Below, piece by piece: positions 1-8,308 of a DNA stretch of 64,000 nucleotides. Within the stretch, counting starts at the first letter, position 1. Each line of letters starts with the position of its first letter. Below the pieces are notes generated by a model. That model was not told where the DNA came from, searched no databases, and saw only the letters and a list, made by a program, of their open reading frames with translations. This DNA is from Clostridia bacterium (GTDB taxonomy: Bacteria; Bacillota; Clostridia; Oscillospirales; CAG-272): the NCBI GenBank assembly GCA_017407835.1, contig JAFQVV010000026.1, positions 235,600 through 299,599 on the forward strand, written 5' to 3'. The position numbers and the translations under genes were made by a program.

Positions 1-707
1 TGACTCCCTCGCTCAAACACAAAAATTCGCTGCCCGATATTGTCCGGCAACTCCTCGCGGAACACCTTCGACATCGAAAGAGATGGGACGTAAGGATCTG
101 CGTGGGCGATTTCAATATAAGGCGACAAATCCGCATAGGTGATTGTCTCCTTATCTGCTAAGGGATGATTGCGGCTCATAATGAGCACATAGGAAAACTC
201 AGCAACCATTTCGTAAACAAGTCCTTTCTCTTCAAGCATGGACTTGTAATATTTATCGTAATTTTCCGCATATCTGATGATACCGAGCTTATATTCGTTT
301 GCCAAAAGCTTGTTGATGGTTTTTTTGGAGTTTGTCTCTTTATAGTAAATTTCCACATCGGAATCGCCGATGCTCTTGGAAAATTCGGCAAGTGCCGCCG
401 ATATATAGCAGGCACGGGGGACGGAGATTGAGAATTTACGCTTTTTGTGTGAGCCATCCCGGTAGGATTGCTCCATTTTATCGATTCGATGCAGAATATC
501 ACGCGCATAGTCGATGAATTCCTCTCCGTCGGGTGTGAGTACCATCCCTTTGGCGCTTCTGCTGAATATCGTAATTCCAAGATCAGCTTCAAGTTCCTTG
601 ATGGAACGGCTGATGTTTGGCTGTGCAATCATAAGTGTCTCGGCTGCTTTATTCAGAGAACCGAGCCTTGCTACCTCGACCGCATATTTCATGTGCAGTA
701 TGTTCAT
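1..707 (-). CDS. LysR-family transcriptional regulator (3' end cut by window edge)
   Basis: The reading frame starts at the ATG whose complement is at 705-707, preceded by a good GGAGAC ribosome binding site, and runs off the left edge with no stop, so about 235 residues are visible of the roughly 300 usual for the family. Residues 1-60 form the typical LysR winged helix-turn-helix: it begins MNILHMKYAVEVARLGSLNK and continues with AAETLMIAQPNISRSIKELE and the FSRSAKGMVLTPDGEEF wing. The remainder is the start of the periplasmic-binding-protein-like effector domain. It is transcribed divergently from the cupin gene at 879, the classic arrangement for a LysR protein and its target. The effector is unknown. 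Confidence 0.9.
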   Translation of the reverse strand, partial: MNILHMKYAVEVARLGSLNKAAETLMIAQPNISRSIKELEADLGITIFSRSAKGMVLTPDGEEFIDYARDILHRIDKMEQSYRDGSHKKRKFSISVPRACYISAALAEFSKSIGDSDVEIYYKETNSKKTINKLLANEYKLGIIRYAENYDKYYKSMLEEKGLVYEMVAEFSYVLIMSRNHPLADKETITYADLSPYIEIAHADPYVPSLSMSKVFREELPDNIGQRIFVFERGS

Positions 708-752
708 CAACAAGTCTCCTTGCGTTGGCGCTGTGCTTCTATAATTATTTTT

Positions 753-781
753 ATTATACCACAAAATCGTAAACGAATCAA
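753..781 (-). promoter_or_regulatory. Sigma-A type promoter for the LysR gene
   Basis: On the minus strand TTGATT (776-781) and TATAAT (753-758) are separated by exactly 17 bases, about 45 bases upstream of the LysR start. Confidence 0.7.
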
Positions 782-788
782 GAGCTCG

Positions 789-801
789 CTCCAAATTGGA
801 G
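789..801. repeat. Perfect inverted repeat, candidate LysR operator
   Basis: CTCCAAATTGGAG is a perfect 13-base palindrome (6 + 1 + 6). It lies just upstream of the LysR -35 box and between the two divergent genes, where LysR proteins usually bind. The operator role is inferred from position. Confidence 0.45.
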
Positions 802-878
802 AGAGGGAGCATTAACAGATGACCGTTTATTTTCCTTGTGCATATACTGGTGTTGAAATAATCCTGGGAGGTACAGCT

Positions 879-1319
879 ATGCAGAGCAACCGATGCGGAA
901 AGCATCATCCGGAGATCCGTGATTACGGACCGGAGCCGTATGTATTGAATATCAATCACGCTGTAAATATGAATGAGAATTTTCGCACAACACTTTGGAC
1001 CGGGAAAGATATGCAGCTGACGCTGATGAGTATTCCCGTCGGGGGAGACATCGGCGTGGAAATGCATCCCGATGTTGATCAATTCATCCGCATAGAAAGC
1101 GGATGCGCCAGAGTGTATATGGGCGATTGCAGAAATGCACTGTGTGAGGCAGCGTATGCGGATAACCGTTATGCCGTCATCATCCCCGCGGGAACGTGGC
1201 ATAATCTTGTCAACGCAGGGAATCGCCCGCTTAAGATCTATTCGATTTATGCGCCGCCGCAGCATCCCGTCGGAACGGTTCACAGAACAAAAGCGGATGC
1301 GCAGCGCGAAGGCGATTGA
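879..1319 (+). CDS. Cupin-domain protein
   Basis: A 146-residue single-domain cupin of unknown substrate. The ATG at 879 is chosen because GGGAGGT lies just upstream; an in-frame ATG 60 bases earlier has no ribosome binding site. The cupin barrel is seen in HPDVDQFIRIESGCARVYMG (motif 1 region, about residues 67-86) and AVIIPAGTWHNLVNAGNRPLKIYSIY (motif 2 region). The histidines and glutamate/glutamine could bind a metal. Proteins of this shape are often annotated as mannose-6-phosphate-isomerase-like cupins, but the substrate cannot be told from sequence. It is divergent from the LysR gene and followed after 4 bases by a tiny gene, so they may form a two-gene operon. Confidence 0.85.
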   Translation: MQSNRCGKHHPEIRDYGPEPYVLNINHAVNMNENFRTTLWTGKDMQLTLMSIPVGGDIGVEMHPDVDQFIRIESGCARVYMGDCRNALCEAAYADNRYAVIIPAGTWHNLVNAGNRPLKIYSIYAPPQHPVGTVHRTKADAQREGD

Positions 1320-1323
1320 AACG

Positions 1324-1494
1324 ATGAATGCGTTAGAACTGACATCTGCCGTAACAGCCATTGCCAACGCGCTTGCCTGTCGATTGACGGCAGAGGAGGC
1401 CGCGCTGCTTGCAAGTGTTTTGGTGCAAATTGGCGATACACTTGTCACAATTGCAGCCCGCGAAAGCCTGTGTAAAGAAAAACCAGAAAGCTGA
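1324..1494 (+). CDS. Small DUF6774-like protein
   Basis: A 56-residue protein starting 4 bases after the cupin stop. The core (about residues 4-46) is two amphipathic helices, with TAIANALACRLTAEEAALLA followed by VLVQIGDTLVTIAA. This pattern (an alanine-rich helix, a turn with L-T/S-x-E-E, then QLGDTL-type helix) is what I remember of DUF6774, a short family in gut Clostridia; the match is from memory only. No function is known. Tight spacing suggests translation coupled to the cupin. Confidence 0.6.
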   Translation: MNALELTSAVTAIANALACRLTAEEAALLASVLVQIGDTLVTIAARESLCKEKPES

Positions 1495-1539
1495 CTGTTC
1501 CACCGAAGAATGGGTTTCTCCATGGAGCAGAGAATAAAA

Positions 1540-1650
1540 TTCGGGGGGCAATCAGCACAGCCCCCTTGGATATTGTGTCCGAATCAGTTGTGGTCGTAAG
1601 GCCTGTTGTGGCCTATACCGCACCGTAACGGTAAAGCAATCAGGTTGTTC
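1540..1650 (+). other. Structured intergenic stretch, possible small RNA or 3' UTR
   Basis: No coding frame is supported here. Several short self-complementary elements lie in a row: GGGGG/CCCCC around 1541-1565, GGCC/GGCC near 1602-1615 and ACCGT/ACGGT near 1622-1632. They end directly at the strong terminator at 1651-1687. I could not match it to a known RNA family. It could be the 3' end of the cupin transcript or an independent small RNA. Confidence 0.3.
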
Positions 1651-1687
1651 AATCCCAGACGGATCTTTGATCCGTCTGGGATTTTTT
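1651..1687 (+). terminator. Strong intrinsic terminator
   Basis: A 15-bp perfect stem (1651-1665 with 1669-1683), a 3-base loop and a T-run ending at 1687. It isolates the cupin transcript from the riboswitch-controlled ATPase. Confidence 0.9.
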
Positions 1688-1766
1688 GTCCTCAAAACAG
1701 GATGGAAGAATTCGGCAATTAACAAAAAATTAAAAAAACGTCAATTCATTGTACACACAAGAGCGA

Positions 1767-1772
1767 TATAAT
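1767..1772 (+). promoter_or_regulatory. Probable -10 box of the riboswitch transcript
   Basis: A consensus TATAAT lies 7 bases before the first paired base of the aptamer. No convincing -35 box was found at 16-18 bases, so only the -10 element is claimed. Confidence 0.5.
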
Positions 1773-1778
1773 ATTTGA

Positions 1779-1880
1779 TGTACTTGAGGGAGTAATTCGG
1801 CGCTTTTGGGAGCGTCCGATAAATCAACAATCATGGCAGCTTGATGCCTGGTTTATCGTTAGGAATGAGACTCATATACA
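1779..1880 (+). promoter_or_regulatory. yybP-ykoY (Mn2+) riboswitch aptamer
   Basis: Conserved landmarks are GAGGGAGTA at the 5' side, GATAAATCAACAATCATGGC in the middle, and GGAATGAGACTC at the 3' side. A basal helix can form between 1779-1788 (TGTA..TGAG) and 1871-1880 (CTCA..TACA). An inner helix pairs GATAAA 1818-1823 with TTTATC 1852-1857, and a GGC/GCC stem lies inside (1835-1837 with 1846-1848). The 3' half of the basal helix overlaps the left arm of the following terminator, so the two are mutually exclusive: metal-bound aptamer should permit transcription. yybP-ykoY is an established Mn2+-sensing class commonly found before P-type ATPases and Mn exporters, which fits the gene downstream. 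Confidence 0.85.
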
Positions 1881-1907
1881 GTTTCGCTGTATATGAGTCT
1901 TTTTATT
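1868..1907 (+). terminator. Riboswitch-controlled terminator
   Basis: A 14-bp perfect stem (1868-1881 with 1887-1900), a TTTCG loop and a T-rich tail. The left arm competes with the aptamer basal helix, making this the expression platform of the riboswitch. Confidence 0.88.
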
Positions 1908-1943
1908 ACCCGCCAAGCAAAAATTATATATGGAGGAATTTTC

Positions 1944-4637
1944 ATGAAGGCGTATCTCAAAGAACAAAGCGAAGTTCTGGCAGAGAACCAAACCACCGAA
2001 AATGGTCTCAGTGCCGTCGAGGCCGATCGGCGTCTGGCAGAAAACGGCAAGAACAAGCTGGCCGAAGGAAAGAAGGAATCCTTGCTTCACCGCTTCTTGA
2101 AGCAGCTGGCTGAGCCCATGACCATCATTCTCATTGTTGCCGCCGCAATCTCGGCAGGACTTGAGATTTACGAGGGTATCTCGCACGGTGTGTGGGCTTT
2201 TCCCACCGACGTGGTCATTATTCTTGCTGTTGTCCTTATCAACGCTATTTTGGGTGTGGTGCAGGAAAGCAAAGCCGAGCAGGCCATCGAGGCACTGCAG
2301 CAAATTGCCGCAGCCACGTCAAAGGTCATTCGTGACGGCAAGCAAATCACGGTCAAGAGTGAGGATCTGGTGGTGGGCGATATCATCGTTCTGGAAGCCG
2401 GCGACTCTGTTCCTGCCGATGCCCGCATCATTGAGTGCGCTTCGATGAAAATTGAGGAAGCCGCACTGACGGGAGAGTCGGTTCCTGTTGACAAAAAGGT
2501 AGAGGCGCTCACCCCCAATGCCGAGGGTGATGTCCCCCTGGGCGACCGCAAAAACATGGTGTTTATGGGCTCAACCGTTGTGTACGGCCGCGGAAAAGCC
2601 GTTGTTGTTGCCACGGGCATGGATACCGAGATGGGTAAGATCGCTGACGCGCTGGCACAGGCAGAAGAGGGGAAAACACCGCTGCAGATCAAACTGGCCG
2701 GTCTTTCCAAGATTCTTACCTATCTGGTCATCGGCATCTGCGTAGTTATTTTTGCGGTGCAGCTCATCCGCCACGGAAGCATCGGTTTTGAGCCGATCCT
2801 CAACTCCTTTATGCTGGCCATCTCGCTTGCCGTTGCCGCTATTCCCGAGGGCTTGGCTACTGTCGTAACCATCGTGCTGTCCATCGGCGTTACCAATATG
2901 TCCAAGCGAAGCGCTATCATCCGGAAGCTGACCGCTGTCGAAACGCTTGGCTGTACACAGATCATCTGCTCGGATAAGACGGGCACCCTGACGCAGAACA
3001 AAATGACCGTTGTCGAACATTACGGCGAGAATGAAGCGCTGTTGGCTACGGCGATGTCCATGTCCTCTGACGCTGAGTTTGACCGCGATGCAGGCACCGC
3101 CGTTGGCGAGCCCACCGAGTGTGCGCTGGTCAACTACGCGAATACACTTGGCTTCGATAAGAACGATCAGAAGAACGATTATGTCCGCGTGGGTGAGGTT
3201 CCTTTCGACTCCATGCGCAAGATGATGACCACCGTGCACCGAACAAAGGATGGCTCCATCCTCCAATTCACAAAAGGTGCTCCCGACGAGGTGCTCAAAC
3301 GCTGCACCCATGCACTGGTGGGCGGAAATGCAGTGGAGATGACCGATGCGATCCGCGCCGATATTCTTGCCGCCAATAAGGGCATGGCCGACCGCGCCCT
3401 GCGCGTGCTGGCTGCTGCCCAGAAACCGCTTGAGGCCGAACCGACCGTATACGAGTCGGATGCGGTGGAAAACGACCTGTGCTTTGTGGGACTTGTGGGT
3501 ATGATCGACCCCGTGCGCCCCGAGGTTAAGCCCGCCATTGATGAATGCAGCTCCGCAGGCATCCGCCCCATCATGATCACGGGTGACCACAAGGACACTG
3601 CCGTTGCCATTGCGATGCAGCTGGGCATCATTGCCGATGCATCCCAGGCCATCACGGGCTCTGAGCTTGACAAGATCTCGGACGAGGACTTTGATACGGC
3701 AGTCGAGCGATATTCTGTCTACGCCCGCGTCCAGCCTGAGCACAAGACGCGCATTGTCAATGCTTGGCGCAAAAAGGGAATGGTTACGGCCATGACGGGT
3801 GACGGCGTCAATGACGCCCCCTCCATCAAAAACGCCGACATCGGCGTTGGCATGGGTATCACCGGCACCGACGTGACCAAAAATGTCGCCGATATGATCC
3901 TGGCCGACGATAACTTTGCTACCATCGTATCTGCCGCCGCCGAGGGGCGCCGCATTTATGACAACATCCGTAAAGCCATTCAGTTCCTGCTGGCTTCCAA
4001 TCTCTCCGAGGTGCTGGCCATCTTCTTTGCAACTCTTCTGGGCTTTACCATTTTCCAGCCCGTTCAGCTGCTTTGGATCAACCTCATCACCGACTGCTTC
4101 CCGGCGCTGGCACTGGGTATGGAAAAGCCCGAGGCCGATGTCATGACCCGCAAGCCCCGCAATTCCAAGGAAGGTATCTTTGCCGGCGGACTTGGCGTAG
4201 CTGTGGCTTACCAGGGTGTGCTTGTGACTGCCATTACACTGATCTCCTACTTCATCGGCCGTGATTTCCTCGCTACGGTGCATCACGCTGAAGCAATCGC
4301 AGCAGGCACCTATTCCGCCGAGATGCTGGGCACCTCCATGGCGTTCCTGACGCTGTCCATGTGCGAGATTTTCCACGCGTTCAATATGCGTTCTCTCCGC
4401 GGTTCGATCTTTACCCTCAAGACGCAGAATGCATGGCTGTGGGGCGCAGGCGCGCTGTCGCTGCTGTTGACCACTGCTGTGGTTGAGATCGACTTCCTGT
4501 GCAATGCATTTGGTCTTGCACACCTCGATCTGATAGAGTACGGTATCGCAATTGGCCTTGGCTTCTGCATCATTCCCATTGTTGAGATCGTTAAACTCAT
4601 CCACCGCGCCATTGACCGCGCAGGCGCAAAGGCATAA
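1944..4637 (+). CDS. P-type cation ATPase, Ca2+/Mn2+ type (IIA-like)
   Basis: An 897-residue membrane pump. The start is the ATG at 1944 behind TGGAGGAATTTTC; an upstream in-frame start at 1893 would fall inside the riboswitch terminator. In order: N-terminal cation-ATPase domain, transmembrane pair near residues 55-105, actuator domain with TGES (T176), M4 with the ion-binding AIPEGL motif typical of type II pumps, phosphorylation site CSDKTGT (D344), nucleotide-binding domain, hinge TGDGVNDAP, and six C-terminal membrane segments. Family knowledge says such pumps export Ca2+ or Mn2+ from the cytoplasm. The Mn2+ riboswitch upstream argues for Mn2+ export when the metal is in excess; Ca2+ cannot be excluded. 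Codon use is more C/G-biased than in the neighbouring isomerase gene. Confidence 0.93.
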   Translation: MKAYLKEQSEVLAENQTTENGLSAVEADRRLAENGKNKLAEGKKESLLHRFLKQLAEPMTIILIVAAAISAGLEIYEGISHGVWAFPTDVVIILAVVLINAILGVVQESKAEQAIEALQQIAAATSKVIRDGKQITVKSEDLVVGDIIVLEAGDSVPADARIIECASMKIEEAALTGESVPVDKKVEALTPNAEGDVPLGDRKNMVFMGSTVVYGRGKAVVVATGMDTEMGKIADALAQAEEGKTPLQIKLAGLSKILTYLVIGICVVIFAVQLIRHGSIGFEPILNSFMLAISLAVAAIPEGLATVVTIVLSIGVTNMSKRSAIIRKLTAVETLGCTQIICSDKTGTLTQNKMTVVEHYGENEALLATAMSMSSDAEFDRDAGTAVGEPTECALVNYANTLGFDKNDQKNDYVRVGEVPFDSMRKMMTTVHRTKDGSILQFTKGAPDEVLKRCTHALVGGNAVEMTDAIRADILAANKGMADRALRVLAAAQKPLEAEPTVYESDAVENDLCFVGLVGMIDPVRPEVKPAIDECSSAGIRPIMITGDHKDTAVAIAMQLGIIADASQAITGSELDKISDEDFDTAVERYSVYARVQPEHKTRIVNAWRKKGMVTAMTGDGVNDAPSIKNADIGVGMGITGTDVTKNVADMILADDNFATIVSAAAEGRRIYDNIRKAIQFLLASNLSEVLAIFFATLLGFTIFQPVQLLWINLITDCFPALALGMEKPEADVMTRKPRNSKEGIFAGGLGVAVAYQGVLVTAITLISYFIGRDFLATVHHAEAIAAGTYSAEMLGTSMAFLTLSMCEIFHAFNMRSLRGSIFTLKTQNAWLWGAGALSLLLTTAVVEIDFLCNAFGLAHLDLIEYGIAIGLGFCIIPIVEIVKLIHRAIDRAGAKA

Positions 4638-4651
4638 TAATGTTCAACCGA

Positions 4652-4679
4652 AAGGGCTGACGCATTTGCGTCAGCCCTT
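4652..4679 (+). terminator. Hairpin after the ATPase gene
   Basis: A 13-bp perfect stem (4652-4664 with 4667-4679) 14 bases after the stop. It is followed by GTTC rather than a T-run, so it may be a weak terminator or an mRNA-end stabiliser. Confidence 0.5.
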
Positions 4680-4725
4680 GTTCAAAAAAAGGACTGGGAT
4701 TTCGTGAGGAGATGGATCGGCATAT

Positions 4726-5508
4726 ATGATTGGAATTTATGATTGCTTTGGGTATGGTAAGGGGTACGATATATCGTTTGCGCAAAGATATAGACTGATT
4801 AAAAATGCAGGTTTTGATTGTGTAATGCTGTGGTGGAGCGATATGTTCGGCCGCGGTGATGGGTATCAAGATGATGTATGGCTGGCAAAAAATGCAGGTC
4901 TGCAGATTGAGAATATCCATGCACCCGTTCACGAACAAAACTGTCTATCCTTGGATAATTTGCAGGGAGACAGCGTTTTGAGGGCGTATGTGCAATGTGT
5001 AAAGGATTGCCATCAGTATGAAATTGCCACAGTGGTAATTCATTTGCCCGGCGATTCTCATCCCATAAGTGATTTGGGTATGAAGAGACTCGAAGAGATC
5101 ATTTGTATAGCAGAAGATGAGAATATTCAAATTGCCTTTGAAAATTTGGGGAATATTCAAAATTTGGCGACGGTGCTCGACTGGTTTTCGTCCCCAAATG
5201 TTGGATTTTGCTATGATAGTTGTCACCATGTCAATTACTCACCCGATGTTGATTTGCTTCAGCTGTATGGAAACCGTCTGAAGGCGATTCACTTACACGA
5301 CAACGGCGGGGTGCACAATCAGCATCAACTTCCGTTTGACGGGACGATGGACTGGTCGGATGTAATGCGTAAGATTACCCATACCGGCTACCGGGGGGCA
5401 ACGATGCTTGAACCGATGAATTGGGATTATGCGCAGTTGTCGATCCGTGAATTTTTGGAGCTGGCGTATGAGCGTGCCAAACGGCTTGAGGCATTGAGAA
5501 TATCCTGA
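4726..5508 (+). CDS. Sugar phosphate isomerase/epimerase-like TIM-barrel protein
   Basis: 260 residues with the AP-endonuclease-2/xylose-isomerase-like barrel. It starts MIGIYDCFGYGKGYDISFAQ and shows the family pattern NIHAPVHEQN, IHLPGD, IAFENLG, NVGFCYDSCHH and IHLHDN, in which the E, D/H and H residues bind a divalent metal. Length is normal for the family. The substrate is unknown. The gene stands alone between two terminators, with a weak ribosome binding site (AGGAG about 14 bases before the ATG). Its codon use is visibly more A/T-rich than the ATPase on one side and glyQS on the other, which could reflect low expression or transfer. Confidence 0.85.
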   Translation: MIGIYDCFGYGKGYDISFAQRYRLIKNAGFDCVMLWWSDMFGRGDGYQDDVWLAKNAGLQIENIHAPVHEQNCLSLDNLQGDSVLRAYVQCVKDCHQYEIATVVIHLPGDSHPISDLGMKRLEEIICIAEDENIQIAFENLGNIQNLATVLDWFSSPNVGFCYDSCHHVNYSPDVDLLQLYGNRLKAIHLHDNGGVHNQHQLPFDGTMDWSDVMRKITHTGYRGATMLEPMNWDYAQLSIREFLELAYERAKRLEALRIS

Positions 5509-5548
5509 ACAAAATACCAGGGTGCTTGAAGGCACCCTGGTATTTTGT
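5509..5548. terminator. Bidirectional terminator between convergent genes
   Basis: A 17-bp perfect stem (5509-5525 with 5532-5548) with A-rich and T-rich flanks. It serves the isomerase on the plus strand and glyQS on the minus strand. Confidence 0.9.
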
Positions 5549-5574
5549 AACTACATCTAAAATAACATTTTCTC

Positions 5575-6975
5575 TTAGAACGCGATCTTCTCGGCAACGT
5601 ATGCCTTGAGCTCGCTGATTGGGATGCGAACCTGCTCCATGGTGTCGCGGTCGCGGACGGTGACGCAGCCGTCTTCCTTGGAGTCGAAGTCGTAGGTGAC
5701 GCAGAGGGGAGTACCGATCTCGTCCTCGCGGCGGTAGCGCTTGCCGATGGAACCGGTTTCGTCGAAGTCGGTCATGAAGTCACGCGAGAGCATGGTGTAA
5801 ACCTCCATTGCCTCGGGGGAGAGCTTCTTCGAGAGGGGAAGGACGGCAACCTTGTAGGGCGCGATGGCGGGATGGAAGCGCATGACGACGCGAATATCAT
5901 TCTTAGCCTCGTCAATAACCTCCTCATCGTAAGCCTCAACCAGGAGAGCCAAGGTCATGCGATCAGCGCCCAGGGAGGGCTCAACCACATAGGGCACATA
6001 GTGCTCATTGGTCTCGGGATCAAAGTAGGTCAGATCCTGGCCGGAGTGCTTGGCGTGCTGGGAGAGGTCGTAGTTGGTGCGGTCTGCAACGCCCCACAGC
6101 TCGCCCCAGCCGAACGGGAAGAGGTACTCGAAGTCAGTGGTTGCCTTGGAATAGAAGGACAACTCCTCGGGCTCGTGGTCGCGCAGGCGAAGGTTCTCCT
6201 CCTTGATGTTCAGGGACTTGAGCCACTCATGGCAGTAGTTACGCCAGTAAGCGAACCACTCCAGATCGGTGTCGGGCTTGCAGAAGAACTCCAGCTCCAT
6301 CTGCTCGAATTCGCGGATACGGAAGATGAAGTTTCCGGGGGTGATCTCATTGCGGAAGGACTTACCGATCTGGCAAACGCCGAAGGGCAGCTTGCGGCGG
6401 GTGGAGCGCTGGATGGCAGGGAAGTTGACAAAGATACCCTGGGCGGTCTCGGGACGGAGATAAACCTCATTCTGGTTGTCCTCGGTGACGCCCTGGTGAG
6501 TCTTGAACATCAGGTTGAACTTGCGGATGTCGGTGAAATCCGACTTGCCGCAGCCGGGGCAGGGGATCTTCTGCTCGCGGATGTAGGCCAGCAGAGCCTC
6601 ACCGTCCATGGCCTCAACATTCACATCGGTGATATTGTTCTCGTGGACATATTCCTCGACCAGCTTGTCGGCGCGGTGGCGCATCTTGCAGGCCTTGCAG
6701 TCGATGAGCGGATCATTGAAGGTGGCAACGTGGCCCGATGCTACCCAAACTTCGCGGTTCATGAGAATCGCCGAGTCGAGACCGACATTGTAGGGATTCT
6801 CCTGCACAAACTTCTTCCACCAGGCGCGCTTGACGTTGTTCTTCAGCTCAACGCCAAGAGGGCCGTAGTCCCAAGAGTTGGCAAGACCGCCGTAGATCTC
6901 GGAGCCGGGGAAGACGATGCCGCGATTTTTGCAAAGGGCGACAATTTTTTCCATTGTTTTTTCATTCTGGTTCAT
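5575..6975 (-). CDS. glyQS: Glycyl-tRNA synthetase, single-chain class II type
   Basis: 466 residues, the usual length of the alpha2-type enzyme that charges tRNA-Gly. Class II motifs are visible: [13 protein letters not shown] near the N-terminus, motif 2 [21 protein letters not shown] (about residues 207-227), and motif 3 around [10 protein letters not shown] (about residue 336), followed by an anticodon-binding domain ([13 protein letters not shown]). A zinc-type cluster is present in DCKACKMRH and CPGCGKSDF. It lies 33 bases downstream of the LCP gene on the same strand. No T-box leader fits in that gap, so it is either read through from the LCP promoter or controlled otherwise. Codon bias suggests high expression. 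Confidence 0.97.
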   Translation of the reverse strand: MNQNEKTMEKIVALCKNRGIVFPGSEIYGGLANSWDYGPLGVELKNNVKRAWWKKFVQENPYNVGLDSAILMNREVWVASGHVATFNDPLIDCKACKMRHRADKLVEEYVHENNITDVNVEAMDGEALLAYIREQKIPCPGCGKSDFTDIRKFNLMFKTHQGVTEDNQNEVYLRPETAQGIFVNFPAIQRSTRRKLPFGVCQIGKSFRNEITPGNFIFRIREFEQMELEFFCKPDTDLEWFAYWRNYCHEWLKSLNIKEENLRLRDHEPEELSFYSKATTDFEYLFPFGWGELWGVADRTNYDLSQHAKHSGQDLTYFDPETNEHYVPYVVEPSLGADRMTLALLVEAYDEEVIDEAKNDIRVVMRFHPAIAPYKVAVLPLSKKLSPEAMEVYTMLSRDFMTDFDETGSIGKRYRREDEIGTPLCVTYDFDSKEDGCVTVRDRDTMEQVRIPISELKAYVAEKIAF

Positions 6976-7008
6976 GATGGTGTCTCCTGTTGTTCTATTT
7001 GAAATGTT

Positions 7009-8169
7009 TTATTCGTAGATTCGTTTGTATTCACTAAAGTATTCGAGTGCGCGCTCCAGATTTGGCGTAAAGACACGTTCTCCTTCAGCGTCGGTACTGT
7101 AGCTGCCGGGGAAGGACAGCTCAAGCAGCTGATATTCACCGTATTTGAAAATCAAATCAAGATTGACGGTCAAATCCTGTGCGGTGAAGTTGGTGATAAA
7201 CAGATTGCAAAGCTGTGAATAAAGCTCGGGGGCCTTTGGCAGGTAGGAGAGGTCGGTCATTTTCTGCAGCAAGGTGCGCATGAAATTGATCGCGGTTTTG
7301 ATGCGGCTTTGATTTGGCTCGGTATAACTGTTGAAGCGAAGCATATGCAGCACGGCCTCGCCGTCCATCGGCTGCATACCTGCCTTGAGGTCGATGTGTA
7401 GATTTCCCTTGTAATCATCGTATTTCATATCGCAGGGGACGTTGTATGTAATGCCGCCCAGCGTGTCGATGATTTGTGGGAATTGATCAATGTTAACAAT
7501 CGCATAACGGTCAATCAAAAGCCCTGTCATGGCGTTAATTTTGCGCAGCAGAAAATCGAGTCCGTATTCGGCGAAAACATCGCACAGCATCATCTCGCGT
7601 CCCTCAATGGTCAGAAGCATCTCAGGGGGGAACGCCGTGAATGTAAACTGACGGCGCTCTTTGTCCACGCGAAGCAGAATCAGCGTGTCGGTTTGCACCG
7701 TGCGGTAATCATCCGAGAAAAAGCCACCCTCAAAGTAGAGTGAACCGTCAGGCATCAAAATCCCCGTGTCAAGCGCCGTCGTCTCATCTGCCACCGTGAT
7801 GGAAGCAGGGGGAGCGATAGTTTCGGGTGCGTTTGTTGTCAGCGATGAATCATCGGCTGCCGCCTCGGTCTGGGGAGTAAGCGCTTCAATCAGTTCGGGA
7901 TCATAGTCATAGAACCGATTGGGAGCATAGTCCACACCGATGAGCAAAATGTTAAAGGATGAACCGTTGAGCGGTTCGGCAGACTCGGTGGCCGGCGGCT
8001 CTGTTGTTGTCAAAGCAGGATCAAGGGTAATCGAGGGATCATCGGGGGTAACAAAAAAAGAATCTTCCAAGCTGTCCATAATGATTTGCACAACAGCAAA
8101 GGCAATCAATGAGAATATGATCGCGGCGATCAAAAAGGTGATCGCATAGTTTTTTAATGCAGAGAGCAT
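7009..8169 (-). CDS. LytR-CpsA-Psr (LCP) family protein
   Basis: 386 residues. The ATG at 8167-8169 is preferred because GGAGG sits 5 bases upstream of it. One transmembrane helix (about residues 4-28) is followed by a Thr/Pro/Glu-rich linker and an LCP domain from about residue 75: NILLIGVDY, DTLILLRVDKERRQFTFTAF, DVFAEYGLDFLLRKINAMTG, YAIVNIDQF and LHMLRFNSY with nearby arginines (RIKTAINF). LCP enzymes transfer undecaprenyl-linked glycopolymers to peptidoglycan. An acidic insertion of about 85 residues sits between the first LCP strand and the DTLILLRVD strand, longer than usual. It probably shares a transcript with glyQS. Confidence 0.88.
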   Translation of the reverse strand: MLSALKNYAITFLIAAIIFSLIAFAVVQIIMDSLEDSFFVTPDDPSITLDPALTTTEPPATESAEPLNGSSFNILLIGVDYAPNRFYDYDPELIEALTPQTEAAADDSSLTTNAPETIAPPASITVADETTALDTGILMPDGSLYFEGGFFSDDYRTVQTDTLILLRVDKERRQFTFTAFPPEMLLTIEGREMMLCDVFAEYGLDFLLRKINAMTGLLIDRYAIVNIDQFPQIIDTLGGITYNVPCDMKYDDYKGNLHIDLKAGMQPMDGEAVLHMLRFNSYTEPNQSRIKTAINFMRTLLQKMTDLSYLPKAPELYSQLCNLFITNFTAQDLTVNLDLIFKYGEYQLLELSFPGSYSTDAEGERVFTPNLERALEYFSEYKRIYE

Positions 8170-8308
8170 GAAAACCTCCTGATGTTTCAAAAAAAGGAGT
8201 GTACATAATACATTATATTATATAACAAAAATTCGAATAATGCAAGAGGGGAAGGCAGGATTTTTACGAATAAATGTAAATATTCAAAAGATCTTTGGAA
8301 AATATAAG

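Noticed and set aside
1540..1687. c-di-GMP, T-box, fluoride or guanidine riboswitch in the structured region
   Set aside because: None of the conserved core motifs of these classes could be found, and no gene follows the terminator directly.
2571..4604. Long open frame (677 codons) on the minus strand across the ATPase
   Set aside because: It is antisense to a gene with all P-type ATPase motifs, has no ribosome binding site and no recognisable domain; it arises from biased codon use.
5872..7002. Open frame of 376 codons antisense to glyQS
   Set aside because: Shadow of a strongly codon-biased gene; composition (Val/Leu/Gly runs) is not protein-like.
6976..7008. Possible T-box before glyQS
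   Set aside because: The gap to the LCP gene is only 33 bases, too short for a T-box.
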